From positions 4,642,084-4,706,083 of the forward strand of contig OZ007514.1 of the NCBI GenBank assembly GCA_963931865.1: 64,000 bases of DNA, in the 5' to 3' direction. Source of the DNA: Axinella damicornis. Its lineage: Eukaryota; Porifera; Demospongiae; Axinellida; Axinellidae. Both the position numbers and the translations under genes were made by a program. Every line of letters begins with the position of its first letter. Within the stretch, counting starts at the first letter, position 1. The notes beneath the pieces are model-generated. The model had not been told where the DNA came from and did not search any database. It saw only the letters and a list, made by a program, of their open reading frames with translations. Positions 9,912 through 22,300 of the stretch are shown here, one piece after another.

Positions 9912-10768
9912 ACCACTGGGTGGCTATGCATTGACCATAACTAGGTCTGAATATCAGGTGTCAAATATGTATTAAGCATGCATGAGGAACATTTGTGATG
10001 GCAGCTGCATGCAAGGTGATTCCCTCCCAGATGTTCAGTGGTTAAGAACTGCAGGACTAGGGAGTTAAGATCCATGAAATGCAGTGCTACACTGTATAGT
10101 CTAGATACGTCAAGCTACAGAGGAGTCATAGAGCTGAATAATAGTTGGCCACTCCCACTTAATTAGCATGCTACGTGATACATGTCCTGTTTGCCGCATC
10201 CATTTAGGTATGTATTTTGCTATTCAACATTGCCATCATGAGGAGACGACCGACGGGCAAGCCAATGGTTTTCCCGTCAGTCTCCTTTGAATATGCTGCA
10301 TTCGAGCTCAGTAGAACAATGATACTGTATACCAGGAATTATATGCTATTAGACAAAGGTCAAAACCTATCTAATGAACTAGAGTGCTGCAAGTGTAAAT
10401 ACACAAAGTGTATAATTCTCTTAGGATCCTCCCGTGGCGTGAGAGTGTTATGTTAAAATGTGAGTGTGGGATTCAGTGCTGAAATGTGAGACTCACGCCC
10501 AATGCATGAGACTTGGTAGGTCCGCCTGAGGAAGTCCTTTCAAATGTGAAACCTAATTGATGATTTCAGACCAAAGCTCAAGATATTAATGCTAGAGTAT
10601 GGCACAGGTCAAATGCATTGCATATACTAAGATGCCAGAAGTTAGACCACAACCATTTGGTTTAGCTCCACCTTAATTTCAACCACCACGAAGTCAACTA
10701 GCCAACTAGCCATAGCCCCAAAGAAACAGGAACAATGTTTACTAGACATGTGTACATGTATAGTGTAG

Positions 10769-10806
10769 CTACGATCAGATCAGATCAGATCAGATCGTAG
10801 CTATAT
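10769..10806. repeat. Palindromic GATCA microsatellite
   Basis: Four to five GATCA repeats are enclosed by TAGCTAC and GTAGCTA, so the whole 38-bp segment is its own reverse complement and could extrude as a hairpin. Confidence 0.8.
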
Positions 10807-11836
10807 ATACACAGTGTGCAATTGCTGATATTAACATGGTGACATCATCACAGGCCAATGAGCTCTGAGCTGTCAGCTGTCTGCCTGTATCATATCATGT
10901 GAACTATGCACTCTATTATCCATGGCCCAATCTGTGTAGTGTATACTCAGAGCTGAAGCACATTGCTGACCGTGGCTGCCAGTATGAATCTTACCAATTT
11001 GTACACATAAGACATATGCCAGGTAGCTAAGTGTTCTATGAACACACTGTCTGCAAGTTCCAGTTCCTTAATTCATACAAAAGTGGCTAACTGGAGATCA
11101 GACAATACCCACCACTCTCACCTCATAACAGCCCCACCTATACTTCACTGTCAGCTCACAGGAGCCCCATCCCCACCCACTCTTGTCCCATCTCACCCAC
11201 TTCCGCTCTCACGTGTCACATGTCAGTAGCCCAGCTCTCACCTCACAATAGGCTACTAGCCCCACCCACTTCTGCTCTCACCTCATGCTTCACCCGGCCC
11301 ACTTCCACCATATATCTATGCTCCACTCTTTGCCTGCAGGAGAGCCACACTGTATATACTCTCCCATGATCACCTCATACGTAACAGCCCCACCTCAGCT
11401 CACAGTATAGCCCCCTTCCTGCAATGTGTTTCACAAACTTTAATGCTCTGATTACATCCACCAGTTCATATTAGAGCTAGCCTGGCTCTTTTTTCAAGAG
11501 GAAACTGCACTCCTGGTATATCCGGTGAATCACGGCAAAGATCTTCTCACCTTGTGAAACCTGGGCAGATCCTGATTCAGATATATATTTGAGGCTGGTA
11601 CTATGAGATGTTTGGTGGGTTTTTGTGTAGCATGTAGGTTGGTTCCATATACGGCCCAGACTTAAGCATCCGTATACATACAGTAATTTAGTGTGCATGC
11701 TATATTGTCATATTGCAATGAAGCATGCAGTGCATCCAGCAATAAAGAATAAAGAATACGTTGTATGGTTTCTTTCGTTGCAGGGTGGTTACAGTGAAGA
11801 ATAATTATTCACGCAATGGATCGCAGCAAATTAAAT

Positions 11837-11879
<43 letters not shown>
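11837..11879. repeat. G homopolymer, 43 bases
   Basis: An uninterrupted G run. Its length is likely to be unreliable in any assembly, and it is capable of forming G-quadruplex structure. Confidence 0.9.
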
Positions 11880-11880
<1 letters not shown>

Positions 11881-13063
11881 GTGACTACTGCATGTCTAAC
11901 AGTCCACCCATTTATGGATTTCCACCACAGGCAGTAGTAAGAATAGGCAGAGGGTTCAGCAAAATTGTATGTAAAACGTACGGGATTTATGCTCTTCATC
12001 AGCACTTTGATCACCTCAATATAGCAAAGGGGATGGCTGTAGTATAGTGACAATTTATCTCTTGCAGAACATGGTAAGTTGCATGCTCAGATGTTCGGAG
12101 GCTGGCACTTGCTGGAAAAATGACTGGTAGGTTAACAAGTTGGCTGAGAAAGTCAATGACTAGCTAGGTTCATGGTTAATTTGTTGCCGCATCCTATTAC
12201 ACTACTAACAATAGCCAATTGCAAAGCACAGTCATGGTTTTATGGCTGGCACACCTATGGGGCATGCACACAAGAAGAAAGAGAAATTGTAGGTATATAT
12301 TCAAGTACATAAGTTCCTCGGATTCACCTGAAGTTATGTATACCGACCAGCTCTGTATTTCCCATAAACCACTGCAAGTGGTGGCCTGTTACATGCTCTA
12401 AAACTGGGAAATAGCGTACTGTTAAAGATATCATCATCTTGCAGCTACAGAAACCTATTCTCAGGATGTCTCTGAAGTTAAAATCTTGTAATCAATGTCT
12501 TGTCAAATCCAGTATTACTAATACATACAACAGTTACTATAATGAATGCAACTTTTTGAAGTGTGCATGACTATTTTGCTTCATGCTCGAGTTTGGGATT
12601 ACCCACGTTTTACGGCCCCCAACACTAATCGACTCGCCATGCAAGCCACGTGAGAGATACATTGGTGTCACACAGCCTGGTTACAGGTTATTTTCTAAGT
12701 ATGAGGGGCTGTGCCCCCCCCCCCCATGCAGCACTATGACTTTGTGCACTTCCAAGAGTTAACTTAAAGATACTTGAAACCTGCACAGGCCTAATACACG
12801 AGAATTTTCACTCAAGGTAACTTATCGCTCTGACTGTCTGTCTGTGTAAGTCCTGCTGCTCTCATTTACAAGACTTAGTGTTTGTGACAGGGCGTGGCCA
12901 GAATGCGGTCATCTGACTGGTACTGACATGACCAGGCGAGTCGATGAACGTTGCATGGGGGCCATATAAACACGTGGATGATCCCGAGTTTGAAGCTACT
13001 TTGTGACAAGAGCTAACCATACAATAAGCTGGGGAAAGGAACAGTTAGATTACACAGACACGT

Positions 13064-13444
13064 TCATTCTACACCCTCAACATGTACCACTTCACGGTCT
13101 TGTGCGTCTTTGTGCCGCTGTGACCTCCCATAGAGTCCCACTACCATATCTCCACCTAGCTCATTGACAACACTCTGTGGGACGAACGTCACCATATGTT
13201 CTGAGTGGCTGGTCACGAAAGACCCCGCCACTTTCTCTCCATTCACCACGTTGAAGTCTCCCAAAGGTGTTCCAGGTACAACAGGGCCATTCTGTTTGAT
13301 GAATGCCTTCGCATTTTCAGCCAGGCTCTCGCGCGATTTGGATGCTGGGTTGGGAAGCATCACAGCCGTGCCATTGGCAAACAGTACCCAGCAAACATCT
13401 GGGCCCAATGTTGCCCGGAAAGCGTCCACAAATTCTTCAGACAT
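13064..13444 (-). CDS. Small intronless protein of unknown function, 126 aa
   Basis: A clean open frame from an ATG at 13444 to a TGA at 13064-13066, with balanced amino-acid composition and no low-complexity sequence. There is no signal peptide or membrane segment, so it is likely cytosolic. Visible patches are EFVDAFRATLGPDVCWVLFANGT, SKSRESLAENAKAFI and GEKVAGSFVTSHSEHM. The alternation of helix and strand suggests a compact alpha/beta domain, but I do not recognise the family. Its start lies 303 bp from the start of the lipoxygenase gene on the opposite strand, so the two could share a bidirectional promoter. An overlapping plus-strand frame (13164-13502) is much less protein-like. Confidence 0.65.
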   Translation of the reverse strand: MSEEFVDAFRATLGPDVCWVLFANGTAVMLPNPASKSRESLAENAKAFIKQNGPVVPGTPLGDFNVVNGEKVAGSFVTSHSEHMVTFVPQSVVNELGGDMVVGLYGRSQRHKDAQDREVVHVEGVE

Positions 13445-13746
13445 GTTCCTTATTTGTGAAGTGGGCGTGGTACATTATTTGAGAACTTTGAACTTTACAT
13501 AAGTAGATAGCTGTTGGTTGTTGCGCAGAATGAGGGCGGAGCTGATCTAGCGGAACTTGCGGGCGGGGCTGAGCAGTGAATGCTAGCCTGGTTCCCATGT
13601 TTATATGGACACGTGCTCACTCGTGTCAAAGTCAAGACTAGAACGAGTCTTTATAGTGGTCAAAGTGTGACTGTTACCTTGATTGCAGTGTCATCTTTGA
13701 GGAATTGCAGTCAGTTTGAACACTATTACATTATTCCACTGCGGAG
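13445..13746. promoter_or_regulatory. Divergent promoter region
   Basis: The 302 bp between the divergent start codons of the small minus-strand ORF and the lipoxygenase gene is GC-richer than its surroundings, with GGGCGGGGCT near 13561, an Sp1-like GC box. It is the natural place for a shared promoter. No TATA box was identified with confidence. Confidence 0.35.
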
Positions 13747-16700
13747 ATGGTTGTTCGTGCAAGGCCGATAGCTTGCACACTGCTGGCTGTATTCTTCTGT
13801 ACGGTGGTCAGCGCGCAAAGTGTGTTTAGCTCGAATAGTAGTCGCGGAATGTCCGGCACGGGCGGCTGGGCCGATGTGGACTCGGAAAGCACGTACGGGG
13901 TTCCCCAAGTGCCGTCAAAGATGTGCAAACACAAGAAGAACGAGCAAAATATTTCGGATGATATTGTTGTTGTCAACAAACATGATTTACCTCCTTTCAA
14001 CATTGGCCCCTACCGCCGCCAAGGTAAATTTGTTAGCGGGCTGGTGACTGATGCAAAATCACCCTATAGTCTTTTCATTGACATTGTCGTTACTCTCTAG
14101 TAGATTATAACCCATATGGTAACTGAAGTGATCAGTTAACATTATAGACAAAACCGACTGCTTAGAACTTCACGTTTGCTGAAATTATCACTGAAAGAAT
14201 ATATTCTGTCAGCTGTCAATTCTATTCCTTGTAGACTAGCTAGCTAGCTATAGCTAAACATAGCAGTGAAAACACAAACACTTGAAGTGTTTGTGTAACT
14301 CATTTTACTTCAGGCTCATCTGTTTGCGTATACATTTCTCAATCTCTCACTTCACCAATCATGCATTCAGGTCTGTGATTTCACGCAAGAGTGCATATAT
14401 TAAGTAGACCACTACTTATGTACCCTTGTTGCATGCGAAGCTATTGGCCATGGGGTGGGTTTCTGCACACTTTAGGTTATAGCTTTACAGAAACTGCCTA
14501 GAAAAAATGCAAAACCACAGAATCATGTCAACATGTCAACAGGTATACATTTTGCATGCATGGGGTATGTGTTCTATTCTATGAGCAGCCAAATGAGCCC
14601 GGAGGATACCCATCAGCCCATAAGAATTTATATAGGGGGTTTAATATTAGGTGTTAATACTTTGTACATGTTATTCTGCTTCTTTAAGCTGTTTGCTGTA
14701 GTAGGTAATATTGCTCTATATATTATCTACGTATGTTGTGTTTAATTAATCAAACATTGCATGGAAACTAGAGTTGTTCATAGAACACATGTGGAACGTC
14801 TACAGGATACAGTGCAGCTACAATCGACGTGGCATCTCTGCTGATGAGCATCGAACAGGTGCTATCGCATATACTGTGTTTGCGTATGGCATTGGCATAT
14901 GGCCATATTCGAGGTGTGGGAGTGACCGCACGTGTTCTCTTCTTGATGGGACTTGAGGCCACGAAGAGGTGGAGCCAACGTTATGAATAGTTATGAAAAG
15001 TAGGAAATAGCCAAAATACAGCGAAACGAAGCGTCTTTGACTTCAGTCAGGTACACATAGAGTAGGTTTTTTGCTATTTGCTATTGTCTGACTCCCTTTC
15101 GATGGTTTGTGAGGGTCTATGTGGTGAGATTTCAATTTTTTCCGGCTGACAGACGACTGACTGACTGACTGACGGACAAAACCGATTGCTTAACCCCGCT
15201 TCGTGCATGCACGTGCGGGGTAATTATGCTCACTGGAATTGTGTATACAGAGCAAAATGCTTGTGCACACACCACTAGGGAGTAGCTGAAACATGCAGTG
15301 TGCAAATGGTTACTTAGTCCAGTTTCAAATTCGAAGTATAAAGGCATGTTGTCTTAAAGTGGTAGTTAAGATCCGAAACAGGTCTGCTATCCATCATCCC
15401 CATTTTAAATTAGTCACCTGTTTCATATATGAACCAATCTATCCTATAAAATGGATGAGCTACAATGACGAAACAATTTTGAATTCATAACAATTTTGAA
15501 TTGTGTTTCTTACCATTTCTGATACCCCTTTGTATAAAATTAGGACCGTTACATTAAATGGTATCACTGTAAAAGAAAAGGTAATTAACCAGACTCTGGT
15601 CACCATAGTTGCATCTGAGTGCCTCCTCCGCTGTGATCAAAGAATGTACTAGTACCACAACCACAATGTTGTGTAGCCTCACTTCTACCGTTTCATAATT
15701 ATAGGTACATGACTTAGCTTAATTGTTTACCCATCTGTATGTCTGTTGGAGGACCTATAGTGGTCAAGCATTGTAATGATCTGCTTGAATGCACATTGCC
15801 AAGTTTGGAAGTGCAGCTGCATACACTTCTATAAGAAACTTGACCTAGGATATCTCAACAGGCCTAGTTACTAGGTTTTCCTATCCGACAGCTATACTAA
15901 TATTGCGCTCCTTCCTTGATATATCTTTGTTGTTCTTTTTGTGCACAGACAACATGTTCTACTATGGAGTTCGTATTGTCACTGGAGTGCAGAAAGGAAT
16001 TGGAGCCTCTGACCCTAACATTCATCTGGAACTTATCGGAAGTAAAGCCATGACAGGGGCAATCAAGATTAAAACTGGCTGGTTGGGTGCCCTGAGGAGA
16101 CCTCACAGGCGACAAGTATCCGATGATTTGATTGTTGAAAGCAAAGAAGATCTGGGTGAAATTTTGGTGGTAGTTCTGGGGAACAACAATGGATGGTTTA
16201 CCAATCATGGATCACCGTGGTACGTCAAATATGTCACAGTGTACAGCGACAATGAGGTTAACGTTGTATTCCCATGCTACCACTGGATTGGAGGTACCAT
16301 GCATGTCCACATCACTGCTCACACAGGTAAAGTTTCATTTAGCTAATCAATTCTCAGATAGCTACCATGTATAAGACAGTCATTCATCATGCACCAGCCC
16401 GTAGCCAAGGGGTTCAATCGAACTCCCTAAATTTCGATTCTTTTCCGCACACAAGGTGACCAGCTTGCTAATCTAGCCATTGCTGTACTACAAGTCCCCA
16501 CTGCTACCATCATACGGAGCCTGGTGTGGCATTGTATCTGTAGTTTCTAGCTGGGTGTAGCGATGATGCATTGTTCCCATGCAGAGTGTGATCAGTCTGA
16601 AAAAAAAGATCAACTCACTAATTGTAGCACTGACATTATCATCAGGGCCATATTATTATGTTATAAGCTGTAAATGCATTCTCTGAGCTGCATCCCATTC

Positions 16701-19271
16701 ATGGCAAGCGAATTTCTGGACATTGAATCAGGTGTTGCTGCAAGTAGAAATGCGTAGAGAACCCAGCTGAATGGATGCTGTTGTTGTCATACGGCAGCAT
16801 CTGAAAAACGAATTAGTTGGACAAGGAAATGCCTACTTGGTACGTGAGTAACATGACAAGGAAACACTAATGAGATCTACTGGTACTCCACATGTACAAG
16901 GAAATGCTAATGAGGCATTATCTGTTGCTAGGTTATTACAATACACTTGCAGGTGTGTCTATAGCTTCATCAGTAGTTGCCAGGCCTACAGATAATTTTT
17001 CCACCTGCTGGGTGTGGGAAAATTTAGCCAGCTCTTGGTTCTTGGTCTACACTCCCAAAGGCTGAGTCATGAAATATTTACGGCCTGGTCTGCTTCGAAG
17101 TATGGTTGCTTCCCAATTATCTTTGTATAATTCGCATTGAGTGGTTACTCCGGTTAGACAGTAAGAAAGTGTTGGCTGAGCAAAATCAAATACCAGAATA
17201 GAGTCTGAGACAGAAATGGTTTTATCACTACATCAATAAAATGAGCACTGAAGTGCTGCCCATTTACAAAACTGTGTGCAAATGTTGTGTACCTTGACCC
17301 CGAGATGGCACGAGATTCTGTCGATTGTGGACATGTTACTGTTATGTAAAACCCTCAACACTAGGGACCTTGGATTCAGCATTACAGGCATTGTCACATG
17401 CTACAGGCTCACTCACTGCAATGGTACCAGTATTCTGTATGCCAGCAGCAACTCACATGATAACAGCAACGTAGCTATGCAGTATGAAAAACTGCCTGCA
17501 GATACGGGACTGAGTGGTCACTGTAAACATCTGTGTCAACACCCGCTCAAGTCCGTGGAGAGACATGCAACTTGAACATTCGTATTTGACTTTTTCAGCA
17601 ATTCTCCGGTGGCTGGGACCAGCAGTTTGGATGCTATATTTGGGCCGAGTTTAGGTCAACATTTCAAGGAGTGAAAATGTATTTGAAACTTTTTATCACT
17701 ACTGTTTGTAGCGCCACCCTTTATGTTTACAGTGACGTCACTTTTAGCCCCGCCCACTCAATTAGTTGGCTGCACCAGCCCCGCCTTCTACCTATACTAA
17801 TACACTAAACACGTCATGCGGAATTCTAGCGAGCAAAATCACCGGATTGTTCCTGGATCACTATCAACTTCATCATCTGCTCCATCTTTTGGCCGGTGGG
17901 AATAGTCGACATCTCCTTCCAAGGGGCTGCTACTGGCAAATGTGCCACACCCACTACCCATTTAATCCTCCAGTTTTCTACTTCAGCGGCAACATACGAA
18001 CTTTTCCCACCGGCGAAATCCAGGACAATCGCACATGTTTTCCTTTGAACTCAACAGTAGCTTCCAACATCGTTCGGGCGAATTCCACATGCTTTACTTC
18101 CGTGAAAGAGCCACTGTATGCGGCCATGATGAGCTATTAAGTACCTAGCACATGCGACTAAACGAGATACATGTGACTGTCACGCGCGTGAAAGTTTTCT
18201 GTACAACCGCACGAAACCGATAAGTGCTTGGAACGATTCTTGGAAGACTCCCGGTGTGAGATCTGTAGTGATGAAGCGCATGCAGGCCTCAACAAGCTCC
18301 CTTTTGCAAGGTAAGAATTTTAGCATGTGACAGATCGCCTGACTTGCGGTTCATATAATTTTGCCCACTTCCTTGTTGCTATAGTGAAATCGTTCACCGC
18401 AATCGCGTTCGTATGGTATCGGGAAGCGCGCGCACAACTGCTGGTCCCAGTCCTTACTAGGCCTGAGTGTGCCTGTAGGTGTTTTGTCTATGTAGGAAAT
18501 AACATAAAAAGTGAAGTAGTCTCACTACAGACTTGACCGGGTGAGCCGACAGTGTGATCACGGAGCAAATTTGATTTTGATGATGACGGTGCCATTCCAG
18601 TCCCGTATTTACAGGTAGTTTTCCATTGGTAAATGCGGCCGATAATTGGTGACTTACGTTACCTAACTCCATGAAGAGAATGGACAAACATGTTCACTAT
18701 CCACCATTCCAAAGACTCACTCTTCAAATTTCGCCAAGCCCCAATCTTTCCTTAAAAGCAAAGGCAAGACTCTTGTCTACTATATGCATAATGTGTGCAA
18801 TGTACTCCCCAGCTATAGAAGTATGCATGCATCCATCTGCTAGCTAACGTATCAAAATAATAATTCTGATTGAGTAGTGTATAAGCAACTGATTATCACA
18901 CAGATTTTGTACCTGTAGCTGTTTGGACGCGAGTTGGAGTATTCGAATTTGTGAGCTTACTTCTAGCATATTTCATGCATGATGCGAATTCGAATTCGTG
19001 AGCTTACTTCTAGCATATTTCATGCACGATGCGAATTCGAATTCATGAGATACTTCTAGCATATTTCATGCATGATGCGAATTCGAATGGACCATTTCCC
19101 ACTGATGTCACTTCCTGTGTACTAATTAATCAACATTGTTGCACTGCCCTGATTTTCACTTAGAATGTACTGTATGAGGTACGTGGATGATATCTCAAGT
19201 TTGAGTGCATTAGCTTGTTGAGTACAGGAGTTATGAGCCAGCGAAATTTGTCCATTTCCCATAGAGAATGT

Positions 19272-19316
<45 letters not shown>

Positions 19317-22300
19317 AAAGTTGCCCCCCCCCCCCCCCCCCCCCCCCCCCAATACATTCTCTATGGGAATTGGGCAAACTTCACTGGTACGTAACTCTGG
19401 GAAACAACAAGCTAATGCACTCAAACTTGACTTATCTAAGTATCTCGTTTAATTTATAACAGGTACACAGAAGGATATCAATAGCGAAGTCCTCCAAAAG
19501 CAGCGAGCCATCCAATTACAGCAAAGAAAGGCAACCTACAAGTGGCTGAAGCTTCCATATAGCCCTTCGGGTATGAATTGTGCTTCGTCCAAGCTTCCAG
19601 CTGATGAACAGTTTGCTAAGGTGAAGAACTTTGACTTCACCAAAGACTCTATTGAGTCAGTAGGATTTCTTGGTCTGAAGGGGGTTTTCACGACGTTAGA
19701 TAGCTTGCATAGCTATGAGCTGCTTGCCCGAACCATGGGGAAGCCAAGTATGCCTGTGTTTGAAGGCCATCGCTGGGTGTTGGATGCTGAATTTGGCCGC
19801 CAAATGCTGAATGGGGTAAATCCTGTTGTGATCGAAAGATGCTCCTCTCTACCTGAGTACTTCCCTGTAACCAATGAAATGGTGCAGAATTATCTCACCC
19901 GAGGTCTCAGCTTGGAGAAAGAAATGGAGGTGAGATGAATCAAGCCTGACAATACACTGTATTGGTAGAGGCTGATGATAAACTGTATGGTATAGAGAAT
20001 CTGCAATGTGTGTTCTGCATGATGTTAAGGAATGTACATATAATATAATATTATGTTGTCATGCAGCTACAATAGATTGCTTCTTGTCAAAGAATGGATT
20101 TTTAGTAGCCTTCTTTACAGTTTCATATGATCACACACACACTCATCAACATATGCATCTTAGGCTGGTCATATCTACATATGTGATCTGACAATGATGC
20201 ACAATCTGCCGTGCCGAGATGGCTACTACAGTGCTGCACCAGTGTGTTTATTATACGTGAATGGGAACAAACAACTGGTGCCGATAGCCATCCAATTGAA
20301 AAAGGAGCCTGGACAAGATAACCCTATCTTTTTGCCTGGTGATTACTGGATTGACTGGCTTCTCGCAAAGATCTACTACCAGAGTGCCCATTTGCAGGTG
20401 TGTAAATAATTTATATGAGCGCCACACATTAAGGTAGGAAGCATGGCATCGGCGAAATCGTGCAATTTTGCTCATGAATAATTAATGAGATGACGTCACT
20501 CGCATACGGTTATATAGAGTTATTCATCTGTTTACGTTTTCCCATGGCGGCAACCGGAATAAACAAAGGGGCTTCTCTCTTTGATGCGGCTAGCGGCCCT
20601 TTCAAGTTTCAAATCGGTACTCTGATGTGGCCGTGCGGTACTTTGAAGATTTGTTTGAACACTCCTTTTTTTTTTCTTTTTTTTTTTTACGTAAGAAGCT
20701 ATTCTGGCTTATTGAATGTAGCGATAGGCTATCTGAGTGTGAATAGCTAGGTCGAGTGAGCAGAATGTTTGTTGGGCTGCTGAAGTGGCCGAAGAACAGC
20801 TTGGAAAGTGAACAGCCTCTGACAGCTCCCTGGCCAAGGTACTCTAGAGAGTTGACCTTTCGGCATTACAGGCCCCGCCCATTTTCGTGTTAGGGCGAAT
20901 TTGGCTGGTTTGGTAGCTGGACTGGGCTGGTGAGAGGCAGTAGATGTGTGGCCAAAACTCTGTAACCGAGACGTGAACGTTGAAAAGCATCCCTAGTTTT
21001 GCAGGGGGTAGGTTGACCTTATGGAAACTGGCCTTGGCTTTGGTCGGTTTTAGTTGGTGTGCGTGGAATTTTTTTTGAAAGCCTAGGGTAGCCAAACCTC
21101 TGTTTTTGAGGGCGGCAGTGAGTTTTGGGCTGTAGCAAGCAGGTGGTAAATCCATCCGTAGTTTTTGGGCCTGTTTTGTGTGTGTATTGATGATGGGGTC
21201 AGAGTGTGGGTGGGGCCTTGGAGAGGGTCCAAATTTTCAGTTTCGTAGAGGGCCTTAAAATTGAGTTTTAGGGCATTTTCAAGCAGAGGGAGCAGTTTGA
21301 TGCAAAGTATTGCTGAAACTTGTGTACGCTTTGATGCTGCCCATTTATCCATCAACTTGGTTTCGGAGATCACGGTACCCATGTTTCCTACCTTAATTGC
21401 TGACCTCTAAGCATGCATGCATGCTTGCTTATGTAGAAAGAATACTAGCTTCATGGAAATTCAAGTTTGTGAAATGAGAAAGCATATTATTGTACCTTGC
21501 CATGCACTCGGTTTCAAGCTGAAGCACTTTCACCAATTGGTGTTCAATGTTTATTTCCTCCCCCAGTTTCATCAGCTATCCACCCACTATCAATCCTGCC
21601 ATGCCGCCATGGAAGCCTATGCAATGGGCACCATGCGAAATCTGCCTGATCCACACCCAATCTTCAAACTCCTTCGCCCGCATTTTCAATACACTATGGC
21701 CATCAATACTCGTGCCCGAGAAACCCTTATTGCACCAAATGCCATCATTGATCAGATTTTCAGCATAGGCGGAGAAGGAAAGGACGAACTGATGTCCATG
21801 GATTATGCCACTTACAACATCCAGAGAACCAACATCGAACGCAGTATCAAGGAAAGAGCTGTTGACGACCCAGACCTGCTTCCACACTATTATTACCGAG
21901 ACGATGGACTTAAGGTATGGGATGCTATTGAATCCTATGCCCGAGACATCATCACCCACTTCTACAAATCTGATGATGATGTGAAAAATGACAAAGAGCT
22001 TAAGAACTGGGCAGAAGACCTTTACTTCAACGGTTTCCCTACTTCCTCTTATTACTGTGAAGATTTTGACGATGATGATTTTGACGACTGTGATGAAAAC
22101 AGTCGAACAAGTGGGCATGGGTTTCCTAAGCGTATTGAGTCCAGGGAGGAGCTAGTAGAGCACTGCACTCTCATCATGTTCACAGGATCTGCACAACATG
22201 CCGCCGTCAACTTCGGCCAATATGAGTATTACGGGTTCGTTCCCAATGCCCCTACTGGATTGCGCAAGCCTCCACCAACTAAAAAGGGTGAAGCAGACTA

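Larger units (their letters stand above)
9920..13060. other. Non-coding interval with simple repeats
   Basis: No supported gene. It contains a palindromic GATCA microsatellite (10769-10806), a 43-base G tract (11837-11879) and a short C tract near 12715. Open frames here are short and compositionally biased. Confidence 0.5.

Noticed and set aside
11805..12053. Proline- or glycine-rich peptide around the poly-G tract
   Set aside because: The ORF is created by the homopolymer.
21417..21566. In-frame extension upstream of lipoxygenase exon 5
   Set aside because: It precedes a strong polypyrimidine tract and CAG acceptor, and the protein family needs exon 4 to join at 21567.
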